NCBI RefSeq assembly: GCF_010614725.1
Contig: NZ_JAAEHL010000016.1
Location: 1 to 64,000 of the forward strand
Origin: Flavobacterium ajazii
GTDB taxonomy: Bacteria; Bacteroidota; Bacteroidia; Flavobacteriales; Flavobacteriaceae
Direction of reading: 5' to 3'
Length of the DNA stretch: 64,000 nt
Of this stretch, positions 1 to 8,157 are shown in pieces. The notes beneath the pieces were generated by a model. It saw only the letters and a list, made by a program, of their open reading frames with translations, was not told the origin of the DNA and did not search any database. Positions within the stretch are counted from its first letter, which is position 1. Every line of letters starts with the position of its first letter. The translations under genes and the position numbers were made by a program.

Positions 1-116
1 ACAAAAGAAAAGTGATGATGATCTGCCATCTTTTGTGACACTTCTAAATTATGATAAACTACGTTTTGGGTAAAACTGCCTATACTGATATGTACTTGTT
101 CTGAAAAATGTGCCAT
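1..116 (-). CDS. tssI: VgrG / TssI spike protein, N-terminal fragment
   Basis: Only the first 38 codons are in the window; the gene runs off the left edge. The ATG is at 116-114 and the translation starts MAHFSEQVHISIGSF and continues to an HHHFSF motif. This matches the N-terminus of Bacteroidota VgrG proteins, where a beta-rich start is followed by a Q-x-M-A-x-H-H-x-F pattern. VgrG trimers form the spike on the Hcp tube of the type VI machine. The gene lies 34 bp downstream of an hcp gene on the same strand, which supports the call. Identification rests on a short stretch plus context. Confidence 0.72.
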   Translation of the reverse strand, partial: MAHFSEQVHISIGSFTQNVVYHNLEVSQKMADHHHFSF

Positions 117-150
117 AATAATACGTACTTATTTTATTGGTTCTTTACAA

Positions 151-546
151 TTAACCTAAAGCTATCCAGTTATTAGAAAATTTAGCATCACCAAAAGTCA
201 ATTCTTTAGATACTAATTCTATAGTAATTTTCATCGGTACTTCGGTAGTACTTGTAAATTGTTCGTCATAACCAATACAAAATGCTTTCGTAAACGTAAG
301 TTCTTTCATTTTACTCATAGCATCTCTTCTGTAAAAAATGATTTTACCATCTTTTGTCAAATCGCCATTTAGCATCCAGCTCAAAAAATTGGTATCCTTA
401 GTAGCCTCGATTACCATTTTTATAATTCCGCCTTTAGCGTTTCCGGTAGGTTTACTTGTGTTGTCAATCTCTTGTTTGAAGTTTACATTGAATTCAAGAA
501 CATTGTATTCTTCTCCGTCTATATTTAATTTAGATAAAAAACTCAT
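151..546 (-). CDS. tssD: Hcp-family tube protein TssD (second paralogue)
   Basis: 131 aa. It starts MSFLSKLNIDGEEYNVLEFN, the form typical of Bacteroidota TssD, with the conserved 'G-x-Y-x-V-L' strand and a central G-G-I-I-x-M region. Hcp hexamers stack into the inner tube that the contractile sheath propels. It is clearly related to, but diverged from, the 128-aa paralogue immediately upstream; such loci often carry several Hcp types that match different effectors. A strong hairpin separates the two genes, so this copy may be read by its own promoter or by readthrough. VgrG follows 34 bp downstream. Confidence 0.9.
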   Translation of the reverse strand: MSFLSKLNIDGEEYNVLEFNVNFKQEIDNTSKPTGNAKGGIIKMVIEATKDTNFLSWMLNGDLTKDGKIIFYRRDAMSKMKELTFTKAFCIGYDEQFTSTTEVPMKITIELVSKELTFGDAKFSNNWIALG

Positions 547-604
547 GTGTAGATTTGTTAGGTTATTAAAAGATATGAAATAGATTTAGTGCTGATTAAA
601 CAAA

Positions 605-633
605 AAAGGAAGTCCCATAGCAGGACTTCCTTT
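605..633 (-). terminator. Intrinsic terminator after the first hcp gene
   Basis: Perfect 11-bp arms (AAAGGAAGTCC and GGACTTCCTTT) around a 7-nt loop. On the minus strand the stem is followed by a T-rich tract. It lies 41 bp downstream of the 675-1061 hcp gene and upstream of the second hcp, so it would end or attenuate an hcp-only transcript. Confidence 0.75.
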
Positions 634-674
634 AATAGTTTCAAGCTTAAAAAAGTTTGATAAAGTCCAAAGGA

Positions 675-1061
675 TTATACCCATGCATTATCAAATTCTC
701 CTCCGCCCATCGAAATTTTACGTGCTGAGATCATAAAAGTTTCCGTTAAAGGAGTGTCACTGTTATGATCAAAGTTTTCTTTGTACTTAACCATGTAAGC
801 CTCTGTAAACTTTAGCTCTTTTAAAGTAGCATTAGAATCACGTTTGATGAATTTTACAGAACCATCTTTTCTTTCGAAATTATTGGTCATCCACTCAAAC
901 AATTCAGTGCTACCTGTAGATTCTACTTCAAGCATAATTCTTCCTCCACGTGTTACTGTAGATGGACGCCCTGAAGCATCTGTTTCCTGAGCTAAATCAT
1001 AACTCACATTTAATACTTTGTAATCCTTTCCGGCTACTGACAACGATGTTAAAAACGACAT
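675..1061 (-). CDS. tssD: Hcp-family tube protein TssD (first paralogue)
   Basis: 128 aa, starting MSFLTSLSVAGKDYKVLNVS and containing R-G-G-R-I-M-L-E-V, the hallmark strand of Bacteroidota TssD. It forms the secreted inner tube of the T6SS. It has its own promoter-like box (TATATTTG on the minus strand, 40 nt before the ATG) and a strong terminator 41 bp after the stop. That arrangement fits high, independent expression of a protein needed in many copies. The start is fixed by the MSFL pattern shared with its paralogue. There is no signal peptide, as expected for a cytoplasmically assembled tube. Confidence 0.93.
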   Translation of the reverse strand: MSFLTSLSVAGKDYKVLNVSYDLAQETDASGRPSTVTRGGRIMLEVESTGSTELFEWMTNNFERKDGSVKFIKRDSNATLKELKFTEAYMVKYKENFDHNSDTPLTETFMISARKISMGGGEFDNAWV

Positions 1062-1100
1062 AATAAAAATTTTTAATTATTAATTTATTTATTCATGTGA

Positions 1101-1108
1101 CAAATATA
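1101..1108 (-). promoter_or_regulatory. Putative -7 box of the hcp promoter
   Basis: Reads TATATTTG on the minus strand, an exact match to the Bacteroidota TAnnTTTG -7 element, 40 nt upstream of the hcp start at 1061. The -33 TTTG element is not convincing. The surrounding 1062-1163 stretch is extremely AT-rich and has no gene. Confidence 0.45.
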
Positions 1109-1163
1109 AAAATAATTCTTACAATTGAAAAAATATTAATACAATTTTATTTACTTTTTAATT

Positions 1164-1595
1164 TTATTTATATGATAATGGACCTACAAAAAAATATCCT
1201 TTAAAATCAAAATTTCTATTGGTACTCTTTATTGTAGCATCAATAACAATATCAACCCTTTTTTTGGCTCTGCTCATATCATCTACAAAAAACATTTCTT
1301 CAGACAATTCTACCCTGAGATCATTAAGTTTAATCCTGGCTTCATGTAAAAGCAAAGAATGCTTCATGGTTTTGGAAATTATATCTTTCAGGGTGTTTTC
1401 ATTCATCAGCAAATCAAAATCGATTTCCCATATTTTAGACCCAAAAGTTTCATCAAATTTGCATTCGCCAAATGTTGTTGTTGCCAGCAAAATTATCTGC
1501 TGGGCAATAGAATGTTCTATAGATGTTTTTTCTAATTCTTTTTTCTGAATGATGGCATTAAAATCTATCGGCAGTTTATAAAAAGCTCCTTTCAT
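1164..1595 (-). CDS. tssE: TssE-like baseplate protein (gp25 family)
   Basis: 143 aa, the usual size for gp25-like baseplate subunits. The central part has the family pattern: an Ile-rich helix, a T-T-x-G-E-C-x-F-x-x-x-F-G-S turn (the usual region for baseplate contacts), then a strand pair ending R-V-D-I-V-I-D-A. TssE nucleates sheath polymerisation on the baseplate. The gene starts 12 bp after the stop of the 237-aa gene upstream, so the two are probably co-transcribed. It is followed by the hcp genes. Divergence from proteobacterial TssE is normal for this clade. Confidence 0.82.
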   Translation of the reverse strand: MKGAFYKLPIDFNAIIQKKELEKTSIEHSIAQQIILLATTTFGECKFDETFGSKIWEIDFDLLMNENTLKDIISKTMKHSLLLHEARIKLNDLRVELSEEMFFVDDMSRAKKRVDIVIDATIKSTNRNFDFKGYFFVGPLSYK

Positions 1596-1607
1596 ATTTT
1601 CCTCAAT

Positions 1608-2321
1608 TTAAATATAAATTACCCTGTCCGTTTTTCCGTTATATCCTGTTTCTATAGCTTTAGAAACTTTTTTCCTTTTAATAATACTGAGTGTTACTTT
1701 TGGAGTAAGTTTTAAAAATTTCTCACGATACAAAATATCACCAATAAAACGTTTGCCTTTATTTTCGTCAACAATAATAAAATAGCTTGTCCCTTTTTCA
1801 ATTTTTAGTGTATTGATATCTCCGGCAAAAAACTGAATATTTTGATTTTCTTTTTGAAAAGTATAACAGAGTTCTTCATCATTTAATTTTCTGTATTTCG
1901 AAATATCAAACACTTCTATTTCTTCTTTTAAAGGTTCAAAAGGGATGTTTTCAAAAAGAAAATTCTTTGGCGCTAAAAATTTCAGACCAAAAAAGCTCCA
2001 GATTCCTTTTTTTGTGGTTTTCTCTTTAAAGAAAAATGTATCACGTGTAACTTTATATATTTCTTTTTCATTGGTTTTATCATCAGTTACAATCATTTGA
2101 TATGTTGGAACCTCAATTTCTACAGGAATTTCAGAACTTTCAAAGAATGTTTTGAGATTTACAGTTCCAACTTCCTGCTCTGAAATTATGATACTGATCG
2201 TATGCTTCCTTAAAGCCGAATCTGTTCTGACAACGACATCACCTTCTCCGCTGCCTGCATAAAAAACAGAACCTTTATTATCTGTAAGTCCTAATGAAAG
2301 ATTTAATTCCGGGAATGGCAT
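1608..2321 (-). CDS. Uncharacterised T6SS-cluster protein
   Basis: 237 aa with no signal peptide and no clear membrane segment. I do not recognise the family. It is rich in beta-strand-like stretches with charged linkers, has a W-S-F-F-G-L-K-F hydrophobic patch near residue 110, and ends with a basic segment and V-I-Y-I. It sits between a secreted 175-aa protein and tssE, only 12 bp from tssE, which argues for a cytoplasmic role beside the baseplate. No function is assigned. It could be a Bacteroidota-specific baseplate accessory or a chaperone. Confidence 0.7.
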   Translation of the reverse strand: MPFPELNLSLGLTDNKGSVFYAGSGEGDVVVRTDSALRKHTISIIISEQEVGTVNLKTFFESSEIPVEIEVPTYQMIVTDDKTNEKEIYKVTRDTFFFKEKTTKKGIWSFFGLKFLAPKNFLFENIPFEPLKEEIEVFDISKYRKLNDEELCYTFQKENQNIQFFAGDINTLKIEKGTSYFIIVDENKGKRFIGDILYREKFLKLTPKVTLSIIKRKKVSKAIETGYNGKTDRVIYI

Positions 2322-2400
2322 ATTTTAGCTATTTATGAGATGATTTATAATTTTATTTGAAAAAAGCTTATCCATAAACTGTTTGAAATTTAAACTAATG

Positions 2401-2928
2401 CTACTTTTTTCTAATCTTATACACTTTTAAACAATTGAGATAATGTTTTAGATTTTGATTATCAGCCGCACTCGGGCTAAACTCATAATCTCTTTTAAGG
2501 GTGTAAAATTTTATCGTATTAATTGTGTTAGCATTCAGCTTTTTTATATCTGCGCCTGTGAGTTCCATAACAGCTGTACCGTCACAGTTTACTGCGAACG
2601 AATTCTTTAAAATATACATATCCCCGTTTTTGAAATAAAGTTCTAATGGCTGTTCCTGTTTTACACAAACATTATCTGTGAATATTTTGAAGTATAAATA
2701 CAAACTACCTTTTCTTTTCCCAAGCTGTAGTACCGCATATTCAGAATCTTCATTAAAAACTCTTAACAAAATTGGCGGTGCACTTGCAAAAAGTTTCCCG
2801 GAAAGCAATAAATCATTTTGTGTAACAGGACAGTTTATTTCGCTTAACACAGGTATTTTTTGAGCTTTAACCGGATTTGAAGCTATTAACAATACAATGA
2901 TTGCGGACAAAGTTTTTAGTAGGTTCAT
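2401..2928 (-). CDS. Small secreted protein in the T6SS cluster
   Basis: 175 aa. Residues 1-22 form a signal peptide ending V-K-A-Q, typical for signal peptidase I in this phylum, and there is no lipobox. The mature part has four cysteines that could form two disulfides, which fits a periplasmic location. I do not recognise the family. Upstream is the tssC terminator, so it probably starts a separate transcript continuing into the 237-aa gene and tssE. It may serve the periplasmic part of the Bacteroidota membrane complex, but that is context only. Confidence 0.65.
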   Translation of the reverse strand: MNLLKTLSAIIVLLIASNPVKAQKIPVLSEINCPVTQNDLLLSGKLFASAPPILLRVFNEDSEYAVLQLGKRKGSLYLYFKIFTDNVCVKQEQPLELYFKNGDMYILKNSFAVNCDGTAVMELTGADIKKLNANTINTIKFYTLKRDYEFSPSAADNQNLKHYLNCLKVYKIRKK

Positions 2929-2976
2929 AAATTTGAATTATTTGGTTTGACCATTCAAAAGATCAATGTTTTGTTT

Positions 2977-3008
2977 AAAAAGGAAACATAAAAATATGTT
3001 TCCTTTTT
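2977..3008 (-). terminator. Intrinsic terminator after tssC
   Basis: Perfect 14-bp arms (AAAAAGGAAACATA / TATGTTTCCTTTTT) with an AAAA loop, 16 bp beyond the tssC stop. The arm ends give a U-tract on either strand. It closes the tssK-tssO-tssB-tssC unit. Confidence 0.8.
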
Positions 3009-3023
3009 ATAGAGGCATTACTA

Positions 3024-4400
3024 TTATTTTTGTTCGTAATCAGTATCCCATTCTGTTCCGTCATCTCCTTTATGTCCGTCCATTTTGATAAGGAAGTTTT
3101 TTGCAGGGAAATAAGGTTTCATATGGATATCCATATAAATTCTGTCTTTCTGAATTGGATCCTGCTCGAATCTGCGGATTTCAAAATTTTCAATCAATTT
3201 ATCAGGACCTGTGATTCCGTCAAGGAAAGCAACAATCTGATTCATGATTTCTTTACGCGTTTTTGCTGTAAAGTTTTCGAAAGCACGACGGTTCAGGAAA
3301 TCCATTAATACTTTGGTCACGTAATCAAAAACACGAACAACTGAGTAGGTCTGCAATCCTAAATTATCGCCGCTGAATAATGTTTTGGCAGAGAAAGCCA
3401 TTACTTTTCCGTACTCGTTTACCATAGGAACCAATCCTAAGTTTTCAAGATTTGCGATTTCACTTTTCTTCAGGTCAAATTTTACTCCGTCAACTTCATT
3501 AATTCCACCGAATTTTTTACCGGCTGTAACCTGAGACATCAACGTTTTATAAATTTTTCCGGCAAGTGCTGCAGAAGGAGCTATGTGTAAATCTTCGTTT
3601 TCTCCAATCTGGTCAAATCTGCCACGCCCTACTAACCAGTTACAAGTCATAATTACGTTAGAACGGTACACATCTCCACCTGTTAAAGAAGCTGCGTCAA
3701 ACATTTCCATTACATCATCCGGTTCATCAAGGTGTTCGAAATCGGTAACCAGCATTACTTTATTTTCATGTGCAATTTTTGCCCATTTTTCGATTACTTT
3801 ATTTGAACCTAAATAGCCTGGAATTACCAAAATACCGTAGTTGTTTTTAAGATCCAAACGATCGTAATTGTCTACCAGTTCTGAATGAATAGCATCAATA
3901 AAACGTGTGTTATCAAGATCTTTTAATTGCTCTAAATCAGCATTTACAATTGTAACATTTTTTACTTTATCTGTTTCTGTGTTCTTGAAGAACAATGCAA
4001 CTGTTCTGTAAGCCGCTTCAATTTCTCTTGTATCTTCAATCGCTTTCGCAAGATTCTTTTTCAACAATGCTTCAGACTCTTTGCTTTTGTCTTCACTTTG
4101 TGCCACCATATCAGTCAAAGCTTCGTTGCTGCTTAAAACCGAAGACCATAATTCTAACGTCTTTAAAAGTGTTTCTCTTTCTTTTGCTTTGTTTACTTCT
4201 CCAAGGAAAATTTTTCTTCTTGCTTTTCTCTCCGGATTAAGATTCTGAATGCCTTCAATTGACATTTCCAATAAATCAAAACCACCGTATTTAGCCAGTT
4301 TTTCAACATTTTTTTCAATTGAACCTGCTCCTGCAATTACTCTAGGTTCTAATACTGCAGTATCACTGTCGTTATTTTTATATGCTTCTTTATTTGACAT
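3024..4400 (-). CDS. tssC: Contractile sheath large subunit TssC
   Basis: 458 aa, close to the usual length of TssC (VipB). It has the charged N-terminal region that interlocks neighbouring sheath subunits, a central L-V-I-P-G-Y-L-G segment, and the conserved C-terminal part with R-R-A-F-E-N-F and a final 'M-D-I-H-M-K-P-Y-F-P-A' strand. TssB-TssC heterodimers polymerise around the Hcp tube and contract; ClpV (TssH) recycles them. It starts 20 bp after the tssB stop and ends before a strong terminator, so sheath genes close their operon. Cytoplasmic, with no signal peptide. Confidence 0.95.
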   Translation of the reverse strand: MSNKEAYKNNDSDTAVLEPRVIAGAGSIEKNVEKLAKYGGFDLLEMSIEGIQNLNPERKARRKIFLGEVNKAKERETLLKTLELWSSVLSSNEALTDMVAQSEDKSKESEALLKKNLAKAIEDTREIEAAYRTVALFFKNTETDKVKNVTIVNADLEQLKDLDNTRFIDAIHSELVDNYDRLDLKNNYGILVIPGYLGSNKVIEKWAKIAHENKVMLVTDFEHLDEPDDVMEMFDAASLTGGDVYRSNVIMTCNWLVGRGRFDQIGENEDLHIAPSAALAGKIYKTLMSQVTAGKKFGGINEVDGVKFDLKKSEIANLENLGLVPMVNEYGKVMAFSAKTLFSGDNLGLQTYSVVRVFDYVTKVLMDFLNRRAFENFTAKTRKEIMNQIVAFLDGITGPDKLIENFEIRRFEQDPIQKDRIYMDIHMKPYFPAKNFLIKMDGHKGDDGTEWDTDYEQK

Positions 4401-4420
4401 TTCTTAGTGTTTTAAAATTT

Positions 4421-4870
4421 TTATTTATTTTCTTTTAATTCATTGATAAGCGTTCCAAGGCTTTCTAATAAAGCTTTTTTTGCTTCTCCGTCTTCTAAAG
4501 CCGCTTTCAGGATTTTGTTAGACTTTAACTGACGGATAATTTTTTGATACTGATCTTTTTCTGTTTCCAGTTCAGACAGGAAATTGCTTTGTGATGTAAT
4601 TCCTTTTATTCCAAAATCTCCAAGATTTTTAAAATTTAAAGCTTCTACTTTTGTTGCGCCTTCAGCAGTTTCAAAGTTTACTTTTACTTCCGGTTTAAAG
4701 TGTTCAAATGCCTTTTCGATACTTGTAATTCCTTCTACCAACTCTGGTTTAATAGGCGCATCAACCGTTAATTTCTGAGCAACAAGTGTTCTGTTTTGAG
4801 GGATCGCAATGATTGCTTCATCAGCATCCAATTTTACTTCATTACCTCCAATTCCATAATTTGATAACAT
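4421..4870 (-). CDS. tssB: Contractile sheath small subunit TssB
   Basis: 149 aa. The sequence carries the family's beta strand and linker (V-K-V-N-F-E-T) followed by L-N-F-K-N-L-G-D-F, the conserved 'm-x-D-F-x-P' equivalent, and a C-terminal helical stretch. It pairs with TssC in the sheath. It lies directly upstream of tssC and 52 bp downstream of tssO. Identification rests on size, the conserved strand-turn motif and the invariant TssB-TssC order. Confidence 0.93.
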   Translation of the reverse strand: MLSNYGIGGNEVKLDADEAIIAIPQNRTLVAQKLTVDAPIKPELVEGITSIEKAFEHFKPEVKVNFETAEGATKVEALNFKNLGDFGIKGITSQSNFLSELETEKDQYQKIIRQLKSNKILKAALEDGEAKKALLESLGTLINELKENK

Positions 4871-4922
4871 AATTTTTAATTTTTAGTGATTATTCTATTA
4901 ACTCTTTTACTCTAAATTCTAT

Positions 4923-5435
4923 TTATTGATTTTGATAAATCTGACGGCAGACATCCAAATCCCTGCTTACTTTTTCCAGCTCTTCTTTATACGTTTTTGC
5001 CGACTGGTTCAAACTGTCTATAAGGTGTGAATTATGCGTAAGGCTTCTGATCTGCTTTTTATAATCGATAATATTCTTGTATGCGAGAATGATATTGTTA
5101 TACAGCTTTTTATTGTCTGTAGTGTCTTTTGGAATTTTCTGATACATATTGGCAATCATAACATTTGCCAGACGCTGCTGAAAATCGTTATCCACTTTTG
5201 GTGAATTGATCGAATCAATCGTCATTCTGATACTGTCAATTTTTACCGAAAAATTAGTTTGATAATCGTATTCTCTTTTCATCATTTCGTTTTCTGCCTT
5301 AAGTAATTTATTTTCTGCTTTTGGCATATAAAAATTAAATGATACTGCAATTAACATCACTGAAAAAGTCAGGATAAATGCTATTAAAAAAGCTATAAAT
5401 GCTTTTTGACGTTCTTGTTTATTTAATACTTCCAT
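4923..5435 (-). CDS. tssO: TssO, Bacteroidota T6SS membrane-complex protein
   Basis: 170 aa with a short cytoplasmic N-terminus, one transmembrane helix at about residues 12-33 and a long periplasmic part dominated by heptad-like coiled coil (about 38-60 and 115-165). This is the TssO layout. TssO is one of the TssN-O-P-Q-R proteins that replace the TssJLM complex in this phylum and anchor the machine in the envelope. The position between tssK and tssB is also typical. Low sequence complexity makes the family call depend partly on layout and position. Confidence 0.85.
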   Translation of the reverse strand: MEVLNKQERQKAFIAFLIAFILTFSVMLIAVSFNFYMPKAENKLLKAENEMMKREYDYQTNFSVKIDSIRMTIDSINSPKVDNDFQQRLANVMIANMYQKIPKDTTDNKKLYNNIILAYKNIIDYKKQIRSLTHNSHLIDSLNQSAKTYKEELEKVSRDLDVCRQIYQNQ

Positions 5436-5458
5436 ATTTATTATTCGTAATTATTTTT

Positions 5459-6628
5459 TTAATCTTTTATGAAGAAACTGTGTCGTTTAGAAGTGTGAAC
5501 AATATCTTTCTGATCTGTTTCGGCAACAAACAATTCGATATTTTCTTTCTTCTTACCTATATAATCCAGTTTGTTTAAGGTCTCGTACAACTTTTCAATC
5601 TTAACAAGAAAGTTCATGACCAACGTTGCAGTTTTGTCAATATGCACATGATCGTATCCGGAGTTAATAAGGGATGCAAAAAGCATTTCCAACTCTCCTT
5701 GCGATATATCGCACCATTCAGCGAAATAATTCAATAGTTCCTCTTTACCGGCTCCGGATTTTGAATCAATAAAATTTTTGATCACTCTTGCAAATGATAC
5801 TACGGTAGTCAGCATCGCTGCAGGATGCTGATGCAAAGCGAACCAACGAAACTGAGTAAGACAACTTCCTAGATAATAACTAGTCGTATCTGTTAACTGA
5901 ATTACAGTCTGAGGTAAAATTCCAGATTGTTGAATACGATTAATTTTTTGAGAAATCTGAACCGAATAAATTTCGATCTGACCAAACGTACGTGCAATCT
6001 GTGCGTGCATATCAACCAGTTTTGGATGACAGGCAACAGTTACCGATGGCGGAATATAATTTTCGTCAAGGATTGTGTTATCACCAATTAAAACTTTACC
6101 AATAGCCAGATAAAAACCTCCGTAACCGATTCCTGAACGAAATTCCTCAGCTTTGATTAAGTGAAGTTTATATTCGGGTTGCGTGTATGGATATCTTGGC
6201 GGAACCTCTTCAGGATCTGGCTCTCCAAACGGAATTCTTTTTTTAGAGTTTACCGAAATACAAGCCAACAATACCAATTGTTCTCCATCTTTTATTTCAT
6301 AAGTATCCTCAGGATATGGAACCTGAAGATCTAATGTATCTGTACTGCTCCTGCTAATTTCAATTCTCGATCCATTTGGAGTAATGGCATGACATTCTTC
6401 TACACGAACGCGCAGTAATTTGTGATTGTCGATTCCGAGTGTGATTTTTGTAGCCTCCTTATTTTGGTTTCCTGAATCCAATAAACCGTAACTCATTGGT
6501 GTGGTATGAATTCCTATTGCGTCATTTACCAATTCAGAAACATTGTTCTGCATGGAGAGGAAATGACTTTTGTTTATTTTCATCCCGTCTATCCAGTTTA
6601 CGGGAAAATGATTTAATTTTTCTATCAT
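5459..6628 (-). CDS. tssK: Baseplate adaptor TssK
   Basis: 389 aa. It begins with the characteristic TssK N-terminus: F-P-V-N-W-I-D-G-M-K-I followed by F-L-S-M-Q-N, the equivalent of 'v-x-W-x-e-G-m-x-l-x-p-q-H-F'. TssK trimers link the baseplate wedges to the membrane complex. It starts 30 bp after the upstream TPR gene and precedes tssO by 23 bp, so all are probably one transcript. Cytoplasmic. Confidence 0.93.
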   Translation of the reverse strand: MIEKLNHFPVNWIDGMKINKSHFLSMQNNVSELVNDAIGIHTTPMSYGLLDSGNQNKEATKITLGIDNHKLLRVRVEECHAITPNGSRIEISRSSTDTLDLQVPYPEDTYEIKDGEQLVLLACISVNSKKRIPFGEPDPEEVPPRYPYTQPEYKLHLIKAEEFRSGIGYGGFYLAIGKVLIGDNTILDENYIPPSVTVACHPKLVDMHAQIARTFGQIEIYSVQISQKINRIQQSGILPQTVIQLTDTTSYYLGSCLTQFRWFALHQHPAAMLTTVVSFARVIKNFIDSKSGAGKEELLNYFAEWCDISQGELEMLFASLINSGYDHVHIDKTATLVMNFLVKIEKLYETLNKLDYIGKKKENIELFVAETDQKDIVHTSKRHSFFIKD

Positions 6629-6658
6629 ATCTTTTATGTATTTCTTTTCAACAAAGCT

Positions 6659-7819
6659 TTATTGCATTTTTCCTTTAACCCTAATAATTGCATTATCATA
6701 AACCGTATTTTCTTTTAATTCTTTGGCGAGTTTGTAGTAGTTTAGTGCTTCTTCAAAATCATTTTCGTTTTCAAAAATCTTAGCAATATTGTAATAAGCA
6801 CTGGCTTTTGTGGTGTTAATTGAATTACCCGAAGCATACGTTATTGCTTTTCTGTTTGCGTAAATCGCTTCTGCCTTATACCCTTTTTTGATATACATAA
6901 GACCTAGATTTCCGTATGCCTGACCAAATGTTGGATAGTATTCTATAGCTTGTTTATAGAATTCTAAAGCGCCATCTACATCTTTATTTTGATATGCTAA
7001 ATCACCTTTTCTGTTCAATTGCAGCGCTCTTTTCTTATCTTCATTGGAGACGTAAACTTCTTCTTCAACATCGTTATCACCGTAATTGATGCCAACATCC
7101 TGAGTAGTTTTAGAAATGACAGTATTAATATCTATAATTTCTCCATTTTCATTTATTTTGAATAAGTTCCAAACGTTACCTGTCTTGTTTTTAGGGATAT
7201 AGTAGGTTTTTACCAACGACTGCCCTACGTAGACAAAGACTTTTGCATCACTGGCTGATAGTTTATTTGAGTTGAGATCATTCTTATTGCTGAAATCATG
7301 GACAAAGTAATGATAGGTTTCTCCAAATCTTTTGTTTTCAATGGTTATCGTTTCCGGTCCGTAACTATCAGTATCATCTACATCCAGATTAGAGAAAGAT
7401 CCTTCTTTATGCTGAAAATAGATATGATTCCCAGGAAAAGATAAATGCGAGTCTAAATCATAGGGATTTTTACCCCAGTTTAATACGATTCTCATTCCGT
7501 CCAGATTTTTCATGTACGGACTCAACGCATAGGTCATATCGTTGCAGGGACATTTTACCACTAAACTCGAATAGTTGTCTTTTTTGATAATCAGTAATGT
7601 GTTTGAATCATCCAGAAATCCACTATTGATTGTAGTTCTCCCCTGATTGTTTGTCAAGCTTTTTGCTGATGATTCACCATTTCTCTGAATCATTACTTCT
7701 GCATTACTAATCACTTTATCTTTTTCGACTGCTGACAATACCTGTACTGATATGTTTTGTGCACTTACATTATTACTCAAAGCCAGAGCTAAAAAAAAGA
7801 TTGTTAATTTAAATTTCAT
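6659..7819 (-). CDS. Secreted YfaP-like/TPR protein in the T6SS operon
   Basis: 386 aa. Residues 1-20 are a signal peptide ending V-S-A-Q. Next comes a carboxypeptidase-regulatory-like beta domain (about 25-105) with N-N-Q-G-R-T. A YfaP/DUF2135-like domain follows (about 108-215), recognisable by L-N-W-G-K-N-P-Y-D-L-D-S-H-L. At least three TPR units occupy about 265-380 (G-D-L-A-Y-Q-N-K-D-V-D-G-A-L). It is the first gene of the tssK-O-B-C unit and its product should be periplasmic. A scaffold or adaptor role for the membrane complex is plausible, possibly one of the phylum-specific Tss proteins; no symbol is assigned. Confidence 0.75.
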   Translation of the reverse strand: MKFKLTIFFLALALSNNVSAQNISVQVLSAVEKDKVISNAEVMIQRNGESSAKSLTNNQGRTTINSGFLDDSNTLLIIKKDNYSSLVVKCPCNDMTYALSPYMKNLDGMRIVLNWGKNPYDLDSHLSFPGNHIYFQHKEGSFSNLDVDDTDSYGPETITIENKRFGETYHYFVHDFSNKNDLNSNKLSASDAKVFVYVGQSLVKTYYIPKNKTGNVWNLFKINENGEIIDINTVISKTTQDVGINYGDNDVEEEVYVSNEDKKRALQLNRKGDLAYQNKDVDGALEFYKQAIEYYPTFGQAYGNLGLMYIKKGYKAEAIYANRKAITYASGNSINTTKASAYYNIAKIFENENDFEEALNYYKLAKELKENTVYDNAIIRVKGKMQ

Positions 7820-8157
7820 TATACTTTTTATTAAAATTACTTATAGTTAACACATATTATTTAAAGATTTTTTGGGTTAATTATTTTAATTAAACAAGTT
7901 TAATCTTAAAAAAATAACTTATTCATAAAATCATTCTTATTATTTACAAAAATTAGTATACACGATAGTGCGGATTTGCAACTGTGCCTATAACACTATC
8001 AAGGCTACCCCCTATTATTATCGTTCTTTCGTTTTCACTTTTATTTTGTCATTTACTTTGTGGGTATGATTACAAATCCATGCTATCGGGGTACAAAACC
8101 ACTCTGTTTGGGTCCATAGATTACAAAGTATAAATATTGTAGTCACAACTAATTGGT
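7820..8157. other. Intergenic gap between effector module and T6SS core genes
   Basis: 338 bp without a gene. The left half is very AT-rich and should hold the promoter of the tssK unit; I see no exact TAnnTTTG box there. The right half (about 7956-8093) is less AT-rich and contains an imperfect inverted repeat, described separately. Confidence 0.6.
7956..8093. repeat. Inverted-repeat (MITE-like) element
   Basis: The plus-strand segment 7956-7989 and the reverse complement of 8061-8093 align along about 33 bp and share the core CGATAG...GGATTTG-AA. Seventy bases lie between the arms. Two similar arms in opposite orientation around a short, non-coding, compositionally different segment are typical of a non-autonomous element. 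No target-site duplication was recognised. Confidence 0.5.
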
